Assembly (NCBI GenBank): GCA_900540905.1
Contig: UQHR01000003.1
Coordinates: 1 to 64,000, forward strand
DNA from: an uncultured Collinsella sp.
GTDB taxonomy: Bacteria; Actinomycetota; Coriobacteriia; Coriobacteriales; Coriobacteriaceae
Direction: 5' to 3'
Length of the DNA stretch: 64,000 nucleotides
The position numbers were made by a program, and so were the translations under genes. Below the pieces are notes generated by a model. It did no database searches, was not told the DNA's origin, and saw nothing but the letters and a program-made list of their open reading frames with translations. Within the stretch, counting starts at the first letter, position 1, and each line of letters starts with the position of its first letter. Shown here piece after piece: positions 36,753 to 45,141 of this stretch.

Positions 36753-38483
36753 CTACTCCTGCTCGGACTCCTCAGCCTGCTTACGGCTTCGGATGAGGTG
36801 CGCCACGCCGATGCACAGCACCGCGCCACCAGCGATCCAAGTGAAGGTCACGCCGTTAAGACCGGTGAGGGGAAGGCCGGAGCCCTTCTTGTTCTGGATG
36901 GTGACGGGAATGGTCGCGTCGTTTGTAGGACTGGAAGTAACCATTTCGGTATTGCTGGACGTTACGTTGAGATTCTTCAGGCTGCCGTCATCTTTGTACT
37001 CCGGAGCCACTGTGATGGTAAACGGAGCAAGAGTGTTGTAGCCGGCAGGTGTATCGCACTCGGTGATCTCATACGTTCCTGCAACAAGGCCTGGGATATA
37101 AATCTCACTATCCTTGTCGGTCTTGAATTTTCCTGCGTTTGCCCCTTCTTCGGTAAGACCGCCATCTTGGGTCAACCATTTCTCCTGCGTAAGCTTTTTA
37201 TTTCCCTCATAGGTCATCTTGACTTGGAAGGTAGCCTCGAGCTTATGGCTCTGATCATCCTTATCGACCTTGGTCACATCCAGGCGGAAGACATGGTCGG
37301 TGACTTTCGTCGGCACCGATGTGCCAGTGCCGGTAGACATGGGATCGTTGGAATAGACAAGCTTGACCTCATTGGTGGCGCCGTCGGCCTTGTATTCGAC
37401 TTCGCCATTGAGCTTGGCCTTGTAGGTTACGACCACCTTGGAGTCCGCATTTACGCTGATCGGTTTCCCATTAGCATCCTGAACTGCCTTAAGGTTATCA
37501 AAAGAAACCTTAAGGAGCTCAGTTCCGGCGGTTGTACCGGGAGTCGCAGTCACCTGGTAACCATGGGTAGCGTCGAGTACAACCTCCTTCTCAGCATTGG
37601 TCTTGCTATCGACAATACAGACGCGTAGGTCCTTCGGCGTGCCGCTTGAGTTCTTCACGACCTCAAGGCCCTTGCTCAATGTGTCCTGAAATACATACTC
37701 ATACTTATTGAACGTAGCGATGTTACTAGCAACGTGGCCAGTCAGTTTATATTCGACCTCCTCGCCAATATACGAGTCGCTTACCTTTCCCCATTTCCCG
37801 CCCTCGAGGACATCCTTCTCAACGGTAGGAATGCTGGTTTTCTCGGTAACCACCACATCGCCGGCGCCCACAACGGCATAAATCGGAGAAGTGGCAGTAT
37901 TCTTGCTGCTGGCAGCCCCATCCGGAGCCAAAGTGTTCGCATCAGTCAGAAACAGGTAATAACCGGATTTGGCGAAAGAAACCTTGGTGCCTGCTGCAAA
38001 CGAAGCATCCGTAGCGTCCTTCGGAGTGGTCGGATTGACCTTCTTCGCAACCAGTCCAGCAAGCGTATTGAGCAAGTCGGTGTCTTTGAGAACCGTTGTA
38101 CTTGTGTTCCCGGAAATGTTGGCAGCCAGCCAATCGGCAACATCCTGTGCACTGGCACCAGTCTTCAGCGCACCGGGCGTATTGGTATTGATAGCTTTGA
38201 TGATGGCATCCTGGGTATCAGTGTCATTAAATGCCCAATTAACATTCGAAACGACCTTATCCGTCTTTCCGTCCTCATCCACGACATCGGCCTCAAAGAT
38301 CTGATAAGCCTTGTACTTCACATCGCCATTCGTATTGTTCTTATTGATGGTGATGCTGTTGGTCGTGGTAGCCGCATCCTCAGCAAACGCCATGGTCACC
38401 GGGGCCATGACTCCGCCGAAGCTCAGGGCTGCCGTGAGGCCTGCCGTTACTGCCAGGCGGGCGATGTTCTTGCTCATACTCAT
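36753..38483 (-). CDS. Major pilin, LPxTG-type isopeptide-forming shaft protein
   Basis: A 576-residue sortase substrate. Signal peptide residues 1-33 (start MSMSKNIARLAVTAG, cleavage after FAED-like region). Pilin domains follow with the segment TVEKDVLEGGKW as a likely pilin-motif/lysine area, then a Cna-B-type domain with the E-box YEITECDTPAGYN. The sorting signal is LPLTG followed by a membrane helix and RSRKQ tail. The start at 38483 is preceded by AGAGGA; upstream in-frame codons have no secretion signal. It is last in a three-gene pilus operon, which usually fits the abundant shaft pilin. Confidence 0.85.
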   Translation of the reverse strand: MSMSKNIARLAVTAGLTAALSFGGVMAPVTMAFAEDAATTTNSITINKNNTNGDVKYKAYQIFEADVVDEDGKTDKVVSNVNWAFNDTDTQDAIIKAINTNTPGALKTGASAQDVADWLAANISGNTSTTVLKDTDLLNTLAGLVAKKVNPTTPKDATDASFAAGTKVSFAKSGYYLFLTDANTLAPDGAASSKNTATSPIYAVVGAGDVVVTEKTSIPTVEKDVLEGGKWGKVSDSYIGEEVEYKLTGHVASNIATFNKYEYVFQDTLSKGLEVVKNSSGTPKDLRVCIVDSKTNAEKEVVLDATHGYQVTATPGTTAGTELLKVSFDNLKAVQDANGKPISVNADSKVVVTYKAKLNGEVEYKADGATNEVKLVYSNDPMSTGTGTSVPTKVTDHVFRLDVTKVDKDDQSHKLEATFQVKMTYEGNKKLTQEKWLTQDGGLTEEGANAGKFKTDKDSEIYIPGLVAGTYEITECDTPAGYNTLAPFTITVAPEYKDDGSLKNLNVTSSNTEMVTSSPTNDATIPVTIQNKKGSGLPLTGLNGVTFTWIAGGAVLCIGVAHLIRSRKQAEESEQE

Positions 38484-38591
38484 CTTCTTTTCCTCTGCTT
38501 TCTGCTTGAAATCCATTTGATCTAAAACCATCTGTCTGTGTCTAAGCATCTGCTTGGTTATGTCTCGCCCCGCTCTCTGTGGGGCCATTGG

Positions 38592-40256
38592 CTACTCTGT
38601 ATGGCTGCCACCTCCCCGCTTGATCAGGAGCGCGACCACGAGGAGTGCGGCTCCGGCGACCGCTGCGGCGGCCGCGGCGTACATTGCCATATCGCCAGTC
38701 GAGGGCATAAAGCCTCCGGTGGTAATGCTAGGGGGTGTGCCGGTGGGCGTGTTGATGAGCGACGCCTCCAGGCTGCCCGTCGACCCGTCCGCGCTGTCGG
38801 CGCGCAGGGGCGACTCGGCCGTGATGGTGAGCTTGGGCTTGGCAGCGACCACCTGGTCGACGTCCAGGCCCTTGGCCTTGACCGTCACGGATCGCGTGCC
38901 CTCGAAGGCGGTGTAGCCCTTGGGCGCCTTGAGCTCGCGGACCTCCAGCTTGCCCGAGTCCACGCCCGAGACGGTCACGCGGCCGTCCTCGTCCGTGGCG
39001 ACGGTGGCCTTGCCCTCTGCATCCCACGTGCCGTCGGCCGCCAGTGTGCGACCGCGGTCGTCGGTGATGCTCAGGACCGCCCCGGCAAGCGGCTTGTCGC
39101 CGTCGCTGCCGCGCTTGGTGAGCGCGAGATCCCAGGTGTAGGCGCACGCGTCGTCGCTCGGCGTGTGGGTGAAGCCGGCGTCGCCGGACTGATCGGCAAA
39201 GGGAGAGCGCGGGTAGCGCAGGTAGACCTCGTTGGGGTTGCCCTTCGCGATGCCGTGGTTGCATGCGCCGTTGAGCGGCGCGTTGTACACGGCGACCACG
39301 CGGGCGCCCGCGGCGAAGGCGTCGGCCCCGCCGAGCGCGGCGATCAGGTCGCCGGTGCGCACGGTGAAGGTCTTACCGTCGACCGAGACCCCGCACTGGG
39401 CTGTGATGTCGGTCCAGCCCTTCGCGGGCTCGGTGCCGACGCGGCCGTCCTTGCTGGCCGAGACGGCGTCGAAGCCGCCGTCCGCGCCCACAGCCACGTA
39501 CACGCGCATGCTCGCGGCCACCTTGGAGGGGTCGAGCCCCGCGCTCATGGTGTCGACGAACCGCAGCGTATAGGTGTCGTAGGCCGTGAGCCCGGCCGGG
39601 ACCGTGGCAGAGAGGCGCCAGTACAGGTCGTCGGCGACCGTGGCGTCGGCGGCCTTGCCCCATGCGGCCGTGCCGTCCTCCAGCACGTGCTTGGCCACCT
39701 TGGGCGTCGCGGCCTTGGGCTTGACGGTGACGGCGCTGCCGCCCACCAGGGCCATGATCGGCGCGGTGCCGGCCTCGTCCTGGGCGATGGCGTCGTCGTC
39801 GGCGACGATGAGCCAGTATCCGCTGGGCAGCTCGGCCGCTGTGCCCGCGTTAAGGGCTTTGGACACGGCGCCAGAGCTCTGGAGGGAACGAGCGAGCTGT
39901 GCGCTCAGCGCGCTCGTAAGGCGGGAATCGGCGTTGAGCCACTCGGCAGCTTCCTGCGCGGTGGTCTGGGACTTGGGCATGCCGGCGCTGTGCAGCACGG
40001 GCAGGACGGCGTCGCGCGCGGTGTCGTTTGCCCACGCGAGGTCGGTGGCGATCTTGGCGTCGCCGTCGCCGTCGACGACATTGGCGCTAAAGATCTGGTA
40101 GGCGTCGTAGCTGCTCGCTACGGTGCCGCTCACCGTGATGGAGCCGGTCGAGGTCGGCGCGGCCTGCGCGGAAGCGGGGAACACAACCGCGCAGGTGCCG
40201 ATCAAGAGGGCAAGCAGCGCAAACAAGATCGGGAAGGAGCAAACTTTCTTATTCAC
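38592..40256 (-). CDS. Minor pilin or anchor pilin with MPSTG sorting signal
   Basis: A 554-residue sortase substrate related to the major pilin: both begin with a signal peptide and a domain starting SITV/SITI...YDAYQIF or YKAYQIF. The GTG start at 40256 follows GGGAGG and overlaps the tip adhesin's end by eight bases, giving coupled translation. A Cna-B domain with E-box LEVRELKAPKGYTAFEG lies near residues 400-475. The sorting signal MPSTG deviates from LPxTG and may change use by the sortase. It is much more GC-rich than the major pilin and the tip adhesin. Confidence 0.82.
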   Translation of the reverse strand: MNKKVCSFPILFALLALLIGTCAVVFPASAQAAPTSTGSITVSGTVASSYDAYQIFSANVVDGDGDAKIATDLAWANDTARDAVLPVLHSAGMPKSQTTAQEAAEWLNADSRLTSALSAQLARSLQSSGAVSKALNAGTAAELPSGYWLIVADDDAIAQDEAGTAPIMALVGGSAVTVKPKAATPKVAKHVLEDGTAAWGKAADATVADDLYWRLSATVPAGLTAYDTYTLRFVDTMSAGLDPSKVAASMRVYVAVGADGGFDAVSASKDGRVGTEPAKGWTDITAQCGVSVDGKTFTVRTGDLIAALGGADAFAAGARVVAVYNAPLNGACNHGIAKGNPNEVYLRYPRSPFADQSGDAGFTHTPSDDACAYTWDLALTKRGSDGDKPLAGAVLSITDDRGRTLAADGTWDAEGKATVATDEDGRVTVSGVDSGKLEVRELKAPKGYTAFEGTRSVTVKAKGLDVDQVVAAKPKLTITAESPLRADSADGSTGSLEASLINTPTGTPPSITTGGFMPSTGDMAMYAAAAAAVAGAALLVVALLIKRGGGSHTE

Positions 40257-43200
40257 GACGCTCGCCTCCCTTCGCATTCGCCTTGCGACGAATGTGCATC
40301 CAGGCTGCAGCAGCGCAAAGCACCGCCGCGCCGGCAAGGTACGTCAGAGTGACGCCCGACATACCAGAAAGGGGCAAAGAGGTGGAGTAGGTGTTGGTGA
40401 AGGTGGGGGTGTCGGTCTTGGTTTCCGCGCCGTTGGCGTCGACCTCGTAATAGGCCGGCGTGCAGGTCAGATGTCCTTTGCCGTCATCCTTTGCCGTCAC
40501 CACGACCTTGAAAGTCTTTGTGTCGTTCTTGTAGCCTTCGTGTTTGGTGCCATCGGCCTCGCGGGCGTCGCATTCACGGATGTAATAGGTGAACGTTGCT
40601 TTACCATTGGTAAGATCATTGATGCCCAGTGGACCGATTGGTACCGGATCGAACCTTACTATCTGAGAGTTTCCCGGCCCAGCAGTAGTCCATTTATATG
40701 ATATGGGCTGAAAAGGTTTCTCCGTGTTGTCCGAATTCTTGGTATACAGCTCGAACTTAAACTCCTTCATCTCGCCGCCATCGACCTTCTTGGTCACCTG
40801 AGGTGTCCAAGTGCCCGAGGCCTGGTAGGGCGGGAGCTCATTTTTAAACGCAGGGTTGGAGCCGTCGCCGATATTTACGGTCGAGATGGTCTTATCGTTC
40901 GAATCCTCACCCCATCTATAGAAGCCAGGTTGACACTCGGTGAAGTCTGCTTTGCCTTCCTTTTTAACGAATACTTTGGAAGTACTCGCATCGACCGCAT
41001 AACGATTGATCTTAACTCCCAAAAAATCGGTCGTATCAACGGGGCTCGTGCCGACCTCTACATGTATTTTGTAAATGGTCTTATCAAAGGTCGTGCCTTT
41101 TTCATCGATAGGAACTTCGACAAGATAGAGGTCGTAATTGCCCGATTGGAAGTTCGCAGCCGTATCAATGACAATCTCTCCCTCGTCATTAACGGTAACC
41201 TCCGGCGTCGCGTCGCAGCCGTTTGCGTTGAGCGTGCCGTTCGTATTCCAATACGGCTCCCCACCTGAACCGTCGGCTTTGCCCAACAGCTTGAACTGAT
41301 AGTCATGACCCGAGAGGCCTTGCACTTTGCCGTCCTTCAAAAGGACCTTATTTGCCTTGACCTTGATTGCAGGGTACGCGTTCAGAGGCTCGTCGACCTT
41401 ACCGACGACAAGATCGCCGTTGGTCATGATGCCGCCACCGTGGGTGTAGGAGTAGTTACCACTGATGATGGTCGTAGCCGCTGTTTGCGCTTTATTTACT
41501 GCATCTGGGGAGGGTTGAGCCTCAAGACCGAACATATACTTAGCCTCGGCACCGCCATTGGCATCGATGGTTATCTTCTCACGATCGCAAGTGCCCTTCC
41601 AGCCAGCCGAGCCACCGCCGAGCATCTTGCCAAGAACGACCGCAACCGTATTTTGACTGTCGTCCTGGCGTACCAAGAAGAAATCCTTATGACCCTCTTC
41701 TTTGAAGGTTGGGGTAATGTAATTAGTATTTTTGTCCAAATTCTTATCATGACCACCGGCAGAGAAGTGCTCACCGTGATCCGCATTGTTGTAGATTGCA
41801 GCACCATTTGAGTGAGAGACAATCGTCTCGCCCGTAGGGCAAGCACCAACGCCGCCACCCCAGCCGCCGGCCACATTGTTGGTGATCAGCGTCTTTACGA
41901 TATTGAGCTTGCCGCCCTGCTGGATAAAGATGCCACCGCCGCCCCAGTCGCCGCCGCGGCTCTTGCCCGTCATGGTCTTGTTGTTGGTGATGTAAACCTT
42001 GCTGGACGCACTTGCTGCCTCAATAACGCCGGTAGTACCGCTAGAAATACGGAGACCACCGCCCTCGGCATTGTCGGACATATTGCCCGCTATAAAGCCG
42101 CCAGTCATGGAGAACGTGGTGATCGGTTGATTGTGAAAACCAGCGTAGATACCGCCGCCGGCCTCATGGGAGTAATTGGCAGTAACGGAGCCGCCCGCCA
42201 TGGTCAGTTTGCCGCCATTGACAGAAGCAATACCGCCCCCGCCGAGCAGACCGTTGTTGTATTTCGTAGTGATATAGGAGTCGACGCGATTGTTGGTAAT
42301 GTTTGCCGTTCCTTTGATTGTAACGTCAGCATTTTTGGTAAAGACACCGCCGCCATAGCCATTATTGGGATTGTCGATGTCGTTATAGAGATCCTCATAC
42401 GTAGCGTTACCCGAGATGACACCACCGGATAGATTCAGCGTGGCGCCCTGGTCAGCATAGATGCCGCCGCCAGATGCTGCCTTGTTTGCCGCGATTACGC
42501 CGCCGGTCATGTTGAACTTGGCATTTGTGCCCGTCACGCACAGGCCACCACCCCAGCCGCCGCCGTTACCGTTGGTGACATAGCCGCCAGAAATATTGAC
42601 AGTGCCTTGAGAGAAAATAACGTGACCGTCGTTGCCCAGGGTACGAGGCGTTGTGATCATGCCTCCGCTGAGGTTAAGCGTACAGCCTTCCCCAACAGAA
42701 ATGACTTGATTTACATAGCCCTCTTTGCACGCAACGATAGCGCCGAAATTGGTAACAGTGTGCTGGTAGGTCTTTTCGCTAGTACCAAGACCGTTAGGCG
42801 TACTCGTACTTTCAGTTACGTAGTATGTGAGTGATTGCGGAGCACTATCGTTCCAATTTACCTTCGCCGCCTGACCAGGCTCGCTACTGGGATCTTCAAC
42901 CGGTGAGTCTTTCGCCGCACCTTCGACAGTTAGCGTAGCGCCAGATGAAATTGTAATAAATGTACAACCAGTCCTGCCGGTGTTGTCGTTACCACTGCTG
43001 TAATAAAGCTTGTAGCATGCAAGGTCGATGGTGGTGTTTTGGCTAATATTGATCGGTTTGGACGACCAAGCGTCGCCCGTCAGACAATAGTTTCCGCCGT
43101 TGTTGAACTTATCAGTAACATCGCCTTCTATTTTGTTAGCATTCACGCTTGCGAGCGCAATCGCATTCTCATCGCTATTACTATCATCCGCGGGCTGCGC

Positions 43201-43527
43201 AGCACCCTCAGTTTCCGCGTCATCAGACAACGGGGCCATCTCGGCAGCACCGTCGCCAGTCTCGTCGCCCTCGGCGTCGTCGCTATTCTGGTTTTCGGTA
43301 TCCCCGTTGGTAGTGTCGTCTACATCAGTAGACTCACTTGAAGAACCCCCCCCCATTACAGTTTCCTCGGTAGAAACCGCCTGGGCATCGTTGGCAATGG
43401 CCTGGGAGATCGGGGGCATGACGAGCGACAGTACCAGGCTCAGTACGGATGCTCCGCACAAAACGCCTGCTAGCACACGATGCGTCGCTTTATTACTCTG
43501 CTTAGTGTTTTCTGAATTTGCTTTCAT
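40249..43527 (-). CDS. Beta-helix pilus tip adhesin, possibly phase-variable
   Basis: A 1092-residue surface protein, first gene of the pilus operon. A signal peptide (residues 1-46) is followed by a low-complexity acidic Ser/Asp/Glu linker. Residues ~150-700 are a right-handed beta-helix made of repeats such as LNLSGGVISGN, NMTGGVIAANKAASGGGIYAD. C-terminal pilin-type (Spy0128/FctA-like) domains follow, and the sorting signal LPLSG with a membrane helix ends it. The ATG at 43527 follows GGAGGAG. A run of nine G at codons 58-61 would switch it off on a one-base change. The receptor is unknown. Confidence 0.85.
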   Translation of the reverse strand: MKANSENTKQSNKATHRVLAGVLCGASVLSLVLSLVMPPISQAIANDAQAVSTEETVMGGGSSSESTDVDDTTNGDTENQNSDDAEGDETGDGAAEMAPLSDDAETEGAAQPADDSNSDENAIALASVNANKIEGDVTDKFNNGGNYCLTGDAWSSKPINISQNTTIDLACYKLYYSSGNDNTGRTGCTFITISSGATLTVEGAAKDSPVEDPSSEPGQAAKVNWNDSAPQSLTYYVTESTSTPNGLGTSEKTYQHTVTNFGAIVACKEGYVNQVISVGEGCTLNLSGGMITTPRTLGNDGHVIFSQGTVNISGGYVTNGNGGGWGGGLCVTGTNAKFNMTGGVIAANKAASGGGIYADQGATLNLSGGVISGNATYEDLYNDIDNPNNGYGGGVFTKNADVTIKGTANITNNRVDSYITTKYNNGLLGGGGIASVNGGKLTMAGGSVTANYSHEAGGGIYAGFHNQPITTFSMTGGFIAGNMSDNAEGGGLRISSGTTGVIEAASASSKVYITNNKTMTGKSRGGDWGGGGIFIQQGGKLNIVKTLITNNVAGGWGGGVGACPTGETIVSHSNGAAIYNNADHGEHFSAGGHDKNLDKNTNYITPTFKEEGHKDFFLVRQDDSQNTVAVVLGKMLGGGSAGWKGTCDREKITIDANGGAEAKYMFGLEAQPSPDAVNKAQTAATTIISGNYSYTHGGGIMTNGDLVVGKVDEPLNAYPAIKVKANKVLLKDGKVQGLSGHDYQFKLLGKADGSGGEPYWNTNGTLNANGCDATPEVTVNDEGEIVIDTAANFQSGNYDLYLVEVPIDEKGTTFDKTIYKIHVEVGTSPVDTTDFLGVKINRYAVDASTSKVFVKKEGKADFTECQPGFYRWGEDSNDKTISTVNIGDGSNPAFKNELPPYQASGTWTPQVTKKVDGGEMKEFKFELYTKNSDNTEKPFQPISYKWTTAGPGNSQIVRFDPVPIGPLGINDLTNGKATFTYYIRECDAREADGTKHEGYKNDTKTFKVVVTAKDDGKGHLTCTPAYYEVDANGAETKTDTPTFTNTYSTSLPLSGMSGVTLTYLAGAAVLCAAAAWMHIRRKANAKGGERRE
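43346..43354. repeat. Homopolymer tract of nine G (coding strand) in the tip adhesin
   Basis: Reads ATG GGG GGG GGT TCT in frame. Ten G would give stop TGA four codons later; eight G would reach TAG about eight codons later. Both would truncate the protein just after its signal peptide. Confidence 0.9.
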
Positions 43528-43639
43528 CGATGTCTCCTCCCCAAGAGACCGCGATCTTGCTCTTTCACGATTTAAGTTGAGCGCGCAACCTATAATTGCC
43601 GCGCACGGTTGCATATTATTACTCTTTGTTTGAACAACG

Positions 43640-43680
43640 AAAAGCCAGATTTTTACATTTTTCATTCTCGACTGGCTTTT
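43640..43680 (-). promoter_or_regulatory. Leader hairpin upstream of the pilus operon
   Basis: AAAAGCCAG (43640-43648) pairs with CTGGCTTTT (43672-43680), with T runs in both directions. It lies about 115 bases before the tip adhesin start, so it may be an attenuator in the pilus leader. A second stem GCAACC/GGTTGC follows closer to the gene. Confidence 0.45.
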
Positions 43681-43825
43681 TTCTTGACATTTTTTTAAAC
43701 TATGCAGTGCTTTATTCGCGTTTACTTTTTGGAAAAATGCAGGTAGATTTGTTAGTCACTTTAGATGGCTGACGCTTTGTTGTTATTTGTACAACATTTT
43801 GTTTTAACCCACTCAATCTATGAAC

Positions 43826-43871
43826 GGTCGTTGTGTCAGTAAACGGTAGAGTGTTTACTGACACAACGACC
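43826..43871. repeat. Perfect 19-bp inverted repeat upstream of the pilus operon
   Basis: GGTCGTTGTGTCAGTAAAC (43826-43844) and its exact complement (43853-43871) around an eight-base loop. No T run follows. It lies in the 575-base gap between the HAD gene and the tip adhesin, which holds no coding frame. Confidence 0.75.
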
Positions 43872-43964
43872 TACCTGCTAGGTAGTCTATTTCGGCAGGC
43901 AGACACATGTGCAGCGATGTTCATACACCACCATTTAGTTCGCAAGCAACTCCTCGACACAAAA

Positions 43965-44027
43965 AGCGTCCCAACAATCGGTGAAAATCGCTCTTTTGCG
44001 GAAAACCATCGATTGTTGGGACGCTTA
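43965..44027 (-). repeat. Palindromic repeat family A, copy 2
   Basis: Perfect 17-bp arms AAGCGTCCCAACAATCG and complement, with the central ATT/AAT pair changed on both arms relative to copy 1. The loop is in inverted orientation relative to copy 1. Five T follow on the minus strand. It is behind the HAD gene. Confidence 0.85.
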
Positions 44028-44055
44028 TGATGTCCAGCCTGTCAGCCTTAGAGCA

Positions 44056-44093
44056 AACCGCCACAAAGGCGCACTGCCCCCTTCGTGGCGGTT
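44056..44093 (-). repeat. Palindromic repeat family B, copy 2
   Basis: AACCGCCAC (44056-44064) with GTGGCGGTT (44085-44093), 10 bases after the HAD gene stop. A-G changes relative to copy 1 are compensated on the other arm. Confidence 0.75.
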
Positions 44094-44103
44094 GCACCCG
44101 GCG

Positions 44104-44925
44104 CTACAGCAGATGCTCCTCGATAAAGATCGCGATGCCGTCTTCGTCGTTGCTGGCGGTTACAAAGTCGGCGGCGGCGCGGGTGGCATCGCTGCCGTTT
44201 GCCATGGCCACGCCCACGCCGGCGTCGGCCACCATGCAGGTGTCGTTATCAGCATCGCCAAACACGCAGATGTTCTGGAGCCCCATGTCGTTGAGCTCCG
44301 CCACGCGCACAAGGCCGCGCGTCTTGGACACGCGCGGATCCATGAACTCGTAGAGACGCTGCGTGGTCTGCAGGGCCGCCGCCTTAACGGTGTTATCGGC
44401 AAACGTCGACGCCTGCTCAATCACCCGCGGCGTTACCTCGGGCGCCATGGTAAACATCACCTTGGTCTGCGGCTCGCGCAAAAACTCGGCAAAGTCGACC
44501 ACCTGGTAGGGAACGCCGTCGACGCGCGACAGGTGCTCGACGCACGCGTTGCTCTCGGGCACGTAGAACACGCCGTCTCGGGGGCAGACGGGCGTTGCCG
44601 GAAGGTCCGCCATGTGCTTGCAGATGCGCGCGATGGTCTCGCCCGGCAGCGGATAGCTCAGCTCGTTGATGTCGTGCGCGCGGTCGATGACCTCGGCGCC
44701 ACCGCAGCCCACGAGCACGTCCACCAGGCCTTCGATGCCCCAGAGCTCGTACATGGCCTCGGTCGCGTGGGCGTCGCGCCCGGTGCACAGGCCAAAGAGC
44801 ACGCCGCGCTCGCGCAGGGCGCGGATCGCCGCCACGGTGCGCGGGGACACCGTGTGCTGGCTCGTGAGCAGCGTGCCGTCGATATCGCAGAACACGGCTT
44901 TGATGTGGCTGAAGGTGGTGTCCAT
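44104..44925 (-). CDS. HAD-family phosphatase (Cof type)
   Basis: A 273-residue cytoplasmic hydrolase of the Cof/sugar-phosphatase group in the HAD superfamily. Motif I is FCDIDGTLL (Asp14 nucleophile, Asp16), motif II is near LCTGRD, and motif IV is GDADNDTCMV. The cap domain lies between, about residues 85-190. Substrates of this group vary (sugar phosphates, flavin precursors) and cannot be named here. It stands alone, with repeat elements on both sides. Confidence 0.85.
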   Translation of the reverse strand: MDTTFSHIKAVFCDIDGTLLTSQHTVSPRTVAAIRALRERGVLFGLCTGRDAHATEAMYELWGIEGLVDVLVGCGGAEVIDRAHDINELSYPLPGETIARICKHMADLPATPVCPRDGVFYVPESNACVEHLSRVDGVPYQVVDFAEFLREPQTKVMFTMAPEVTPRVIEQASTFADNTVKAAALQTTQRLYEFMDPRVSKTRGLVRVAELNDMGLQNICVFGDADNDTCMVADAGVGVAMANGSDATRAAADFVTASNDEDGIAIFIEEHLL

Positions 44926-45016
44926 GGGAGCCTTTCTGGGTTGTGCGGCGGTGTGGGATGCGGGCGGATGTGACGTTCATGGTATACCAAGGCGCGCACG
45001 GGCGCGTTGGAGCAAA

Positions 45017-45053
45017 AACCACCACAAAGGTGCCTGTCCCCTTTGTGGCGGCT
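45017..45053 (-). repeat. Palindromic repeat family B, copy 3
   Basis: CCACCACAAAGG (45019-45030) with CCTTTGTGGCGG, followed on the minus strand by five T. It is between the HAD gene and the MFS gene. Confidence 0.8.
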
Positions 45054-45077
45054 TGTGGTGTTCGGGTCTCAGCACAA

Positions 45078-45138
45078 TCCATCACAACATTCGACGTTTT
45101 TCGGCAAAATCGCGATTTTCATCGAATGTTGTGACGGT
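45078..45138 (-). repeat. Palindromic repeat family A, copy 3
   Basis: Arms TCACAACATTCGA / TCGAATGTTGTGA (45082-45094 with 45122-45134). Compared with copy 1, C-G pairs have become A-T pairs on both arms. The loop is identical to that of copy 1. It ends four bases before the MFS stop codon. Confidence 0.8.
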
Positions 45139-45141
45139 TTC

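Noticed and set aside
44104..44925. Sucrose-phosphatase or trehalose-phosphatase assignment for the HAD gene
   Set aside because: Only the general Cof-type motifs are visible; nothing in the cap or context supports a specific sugar.
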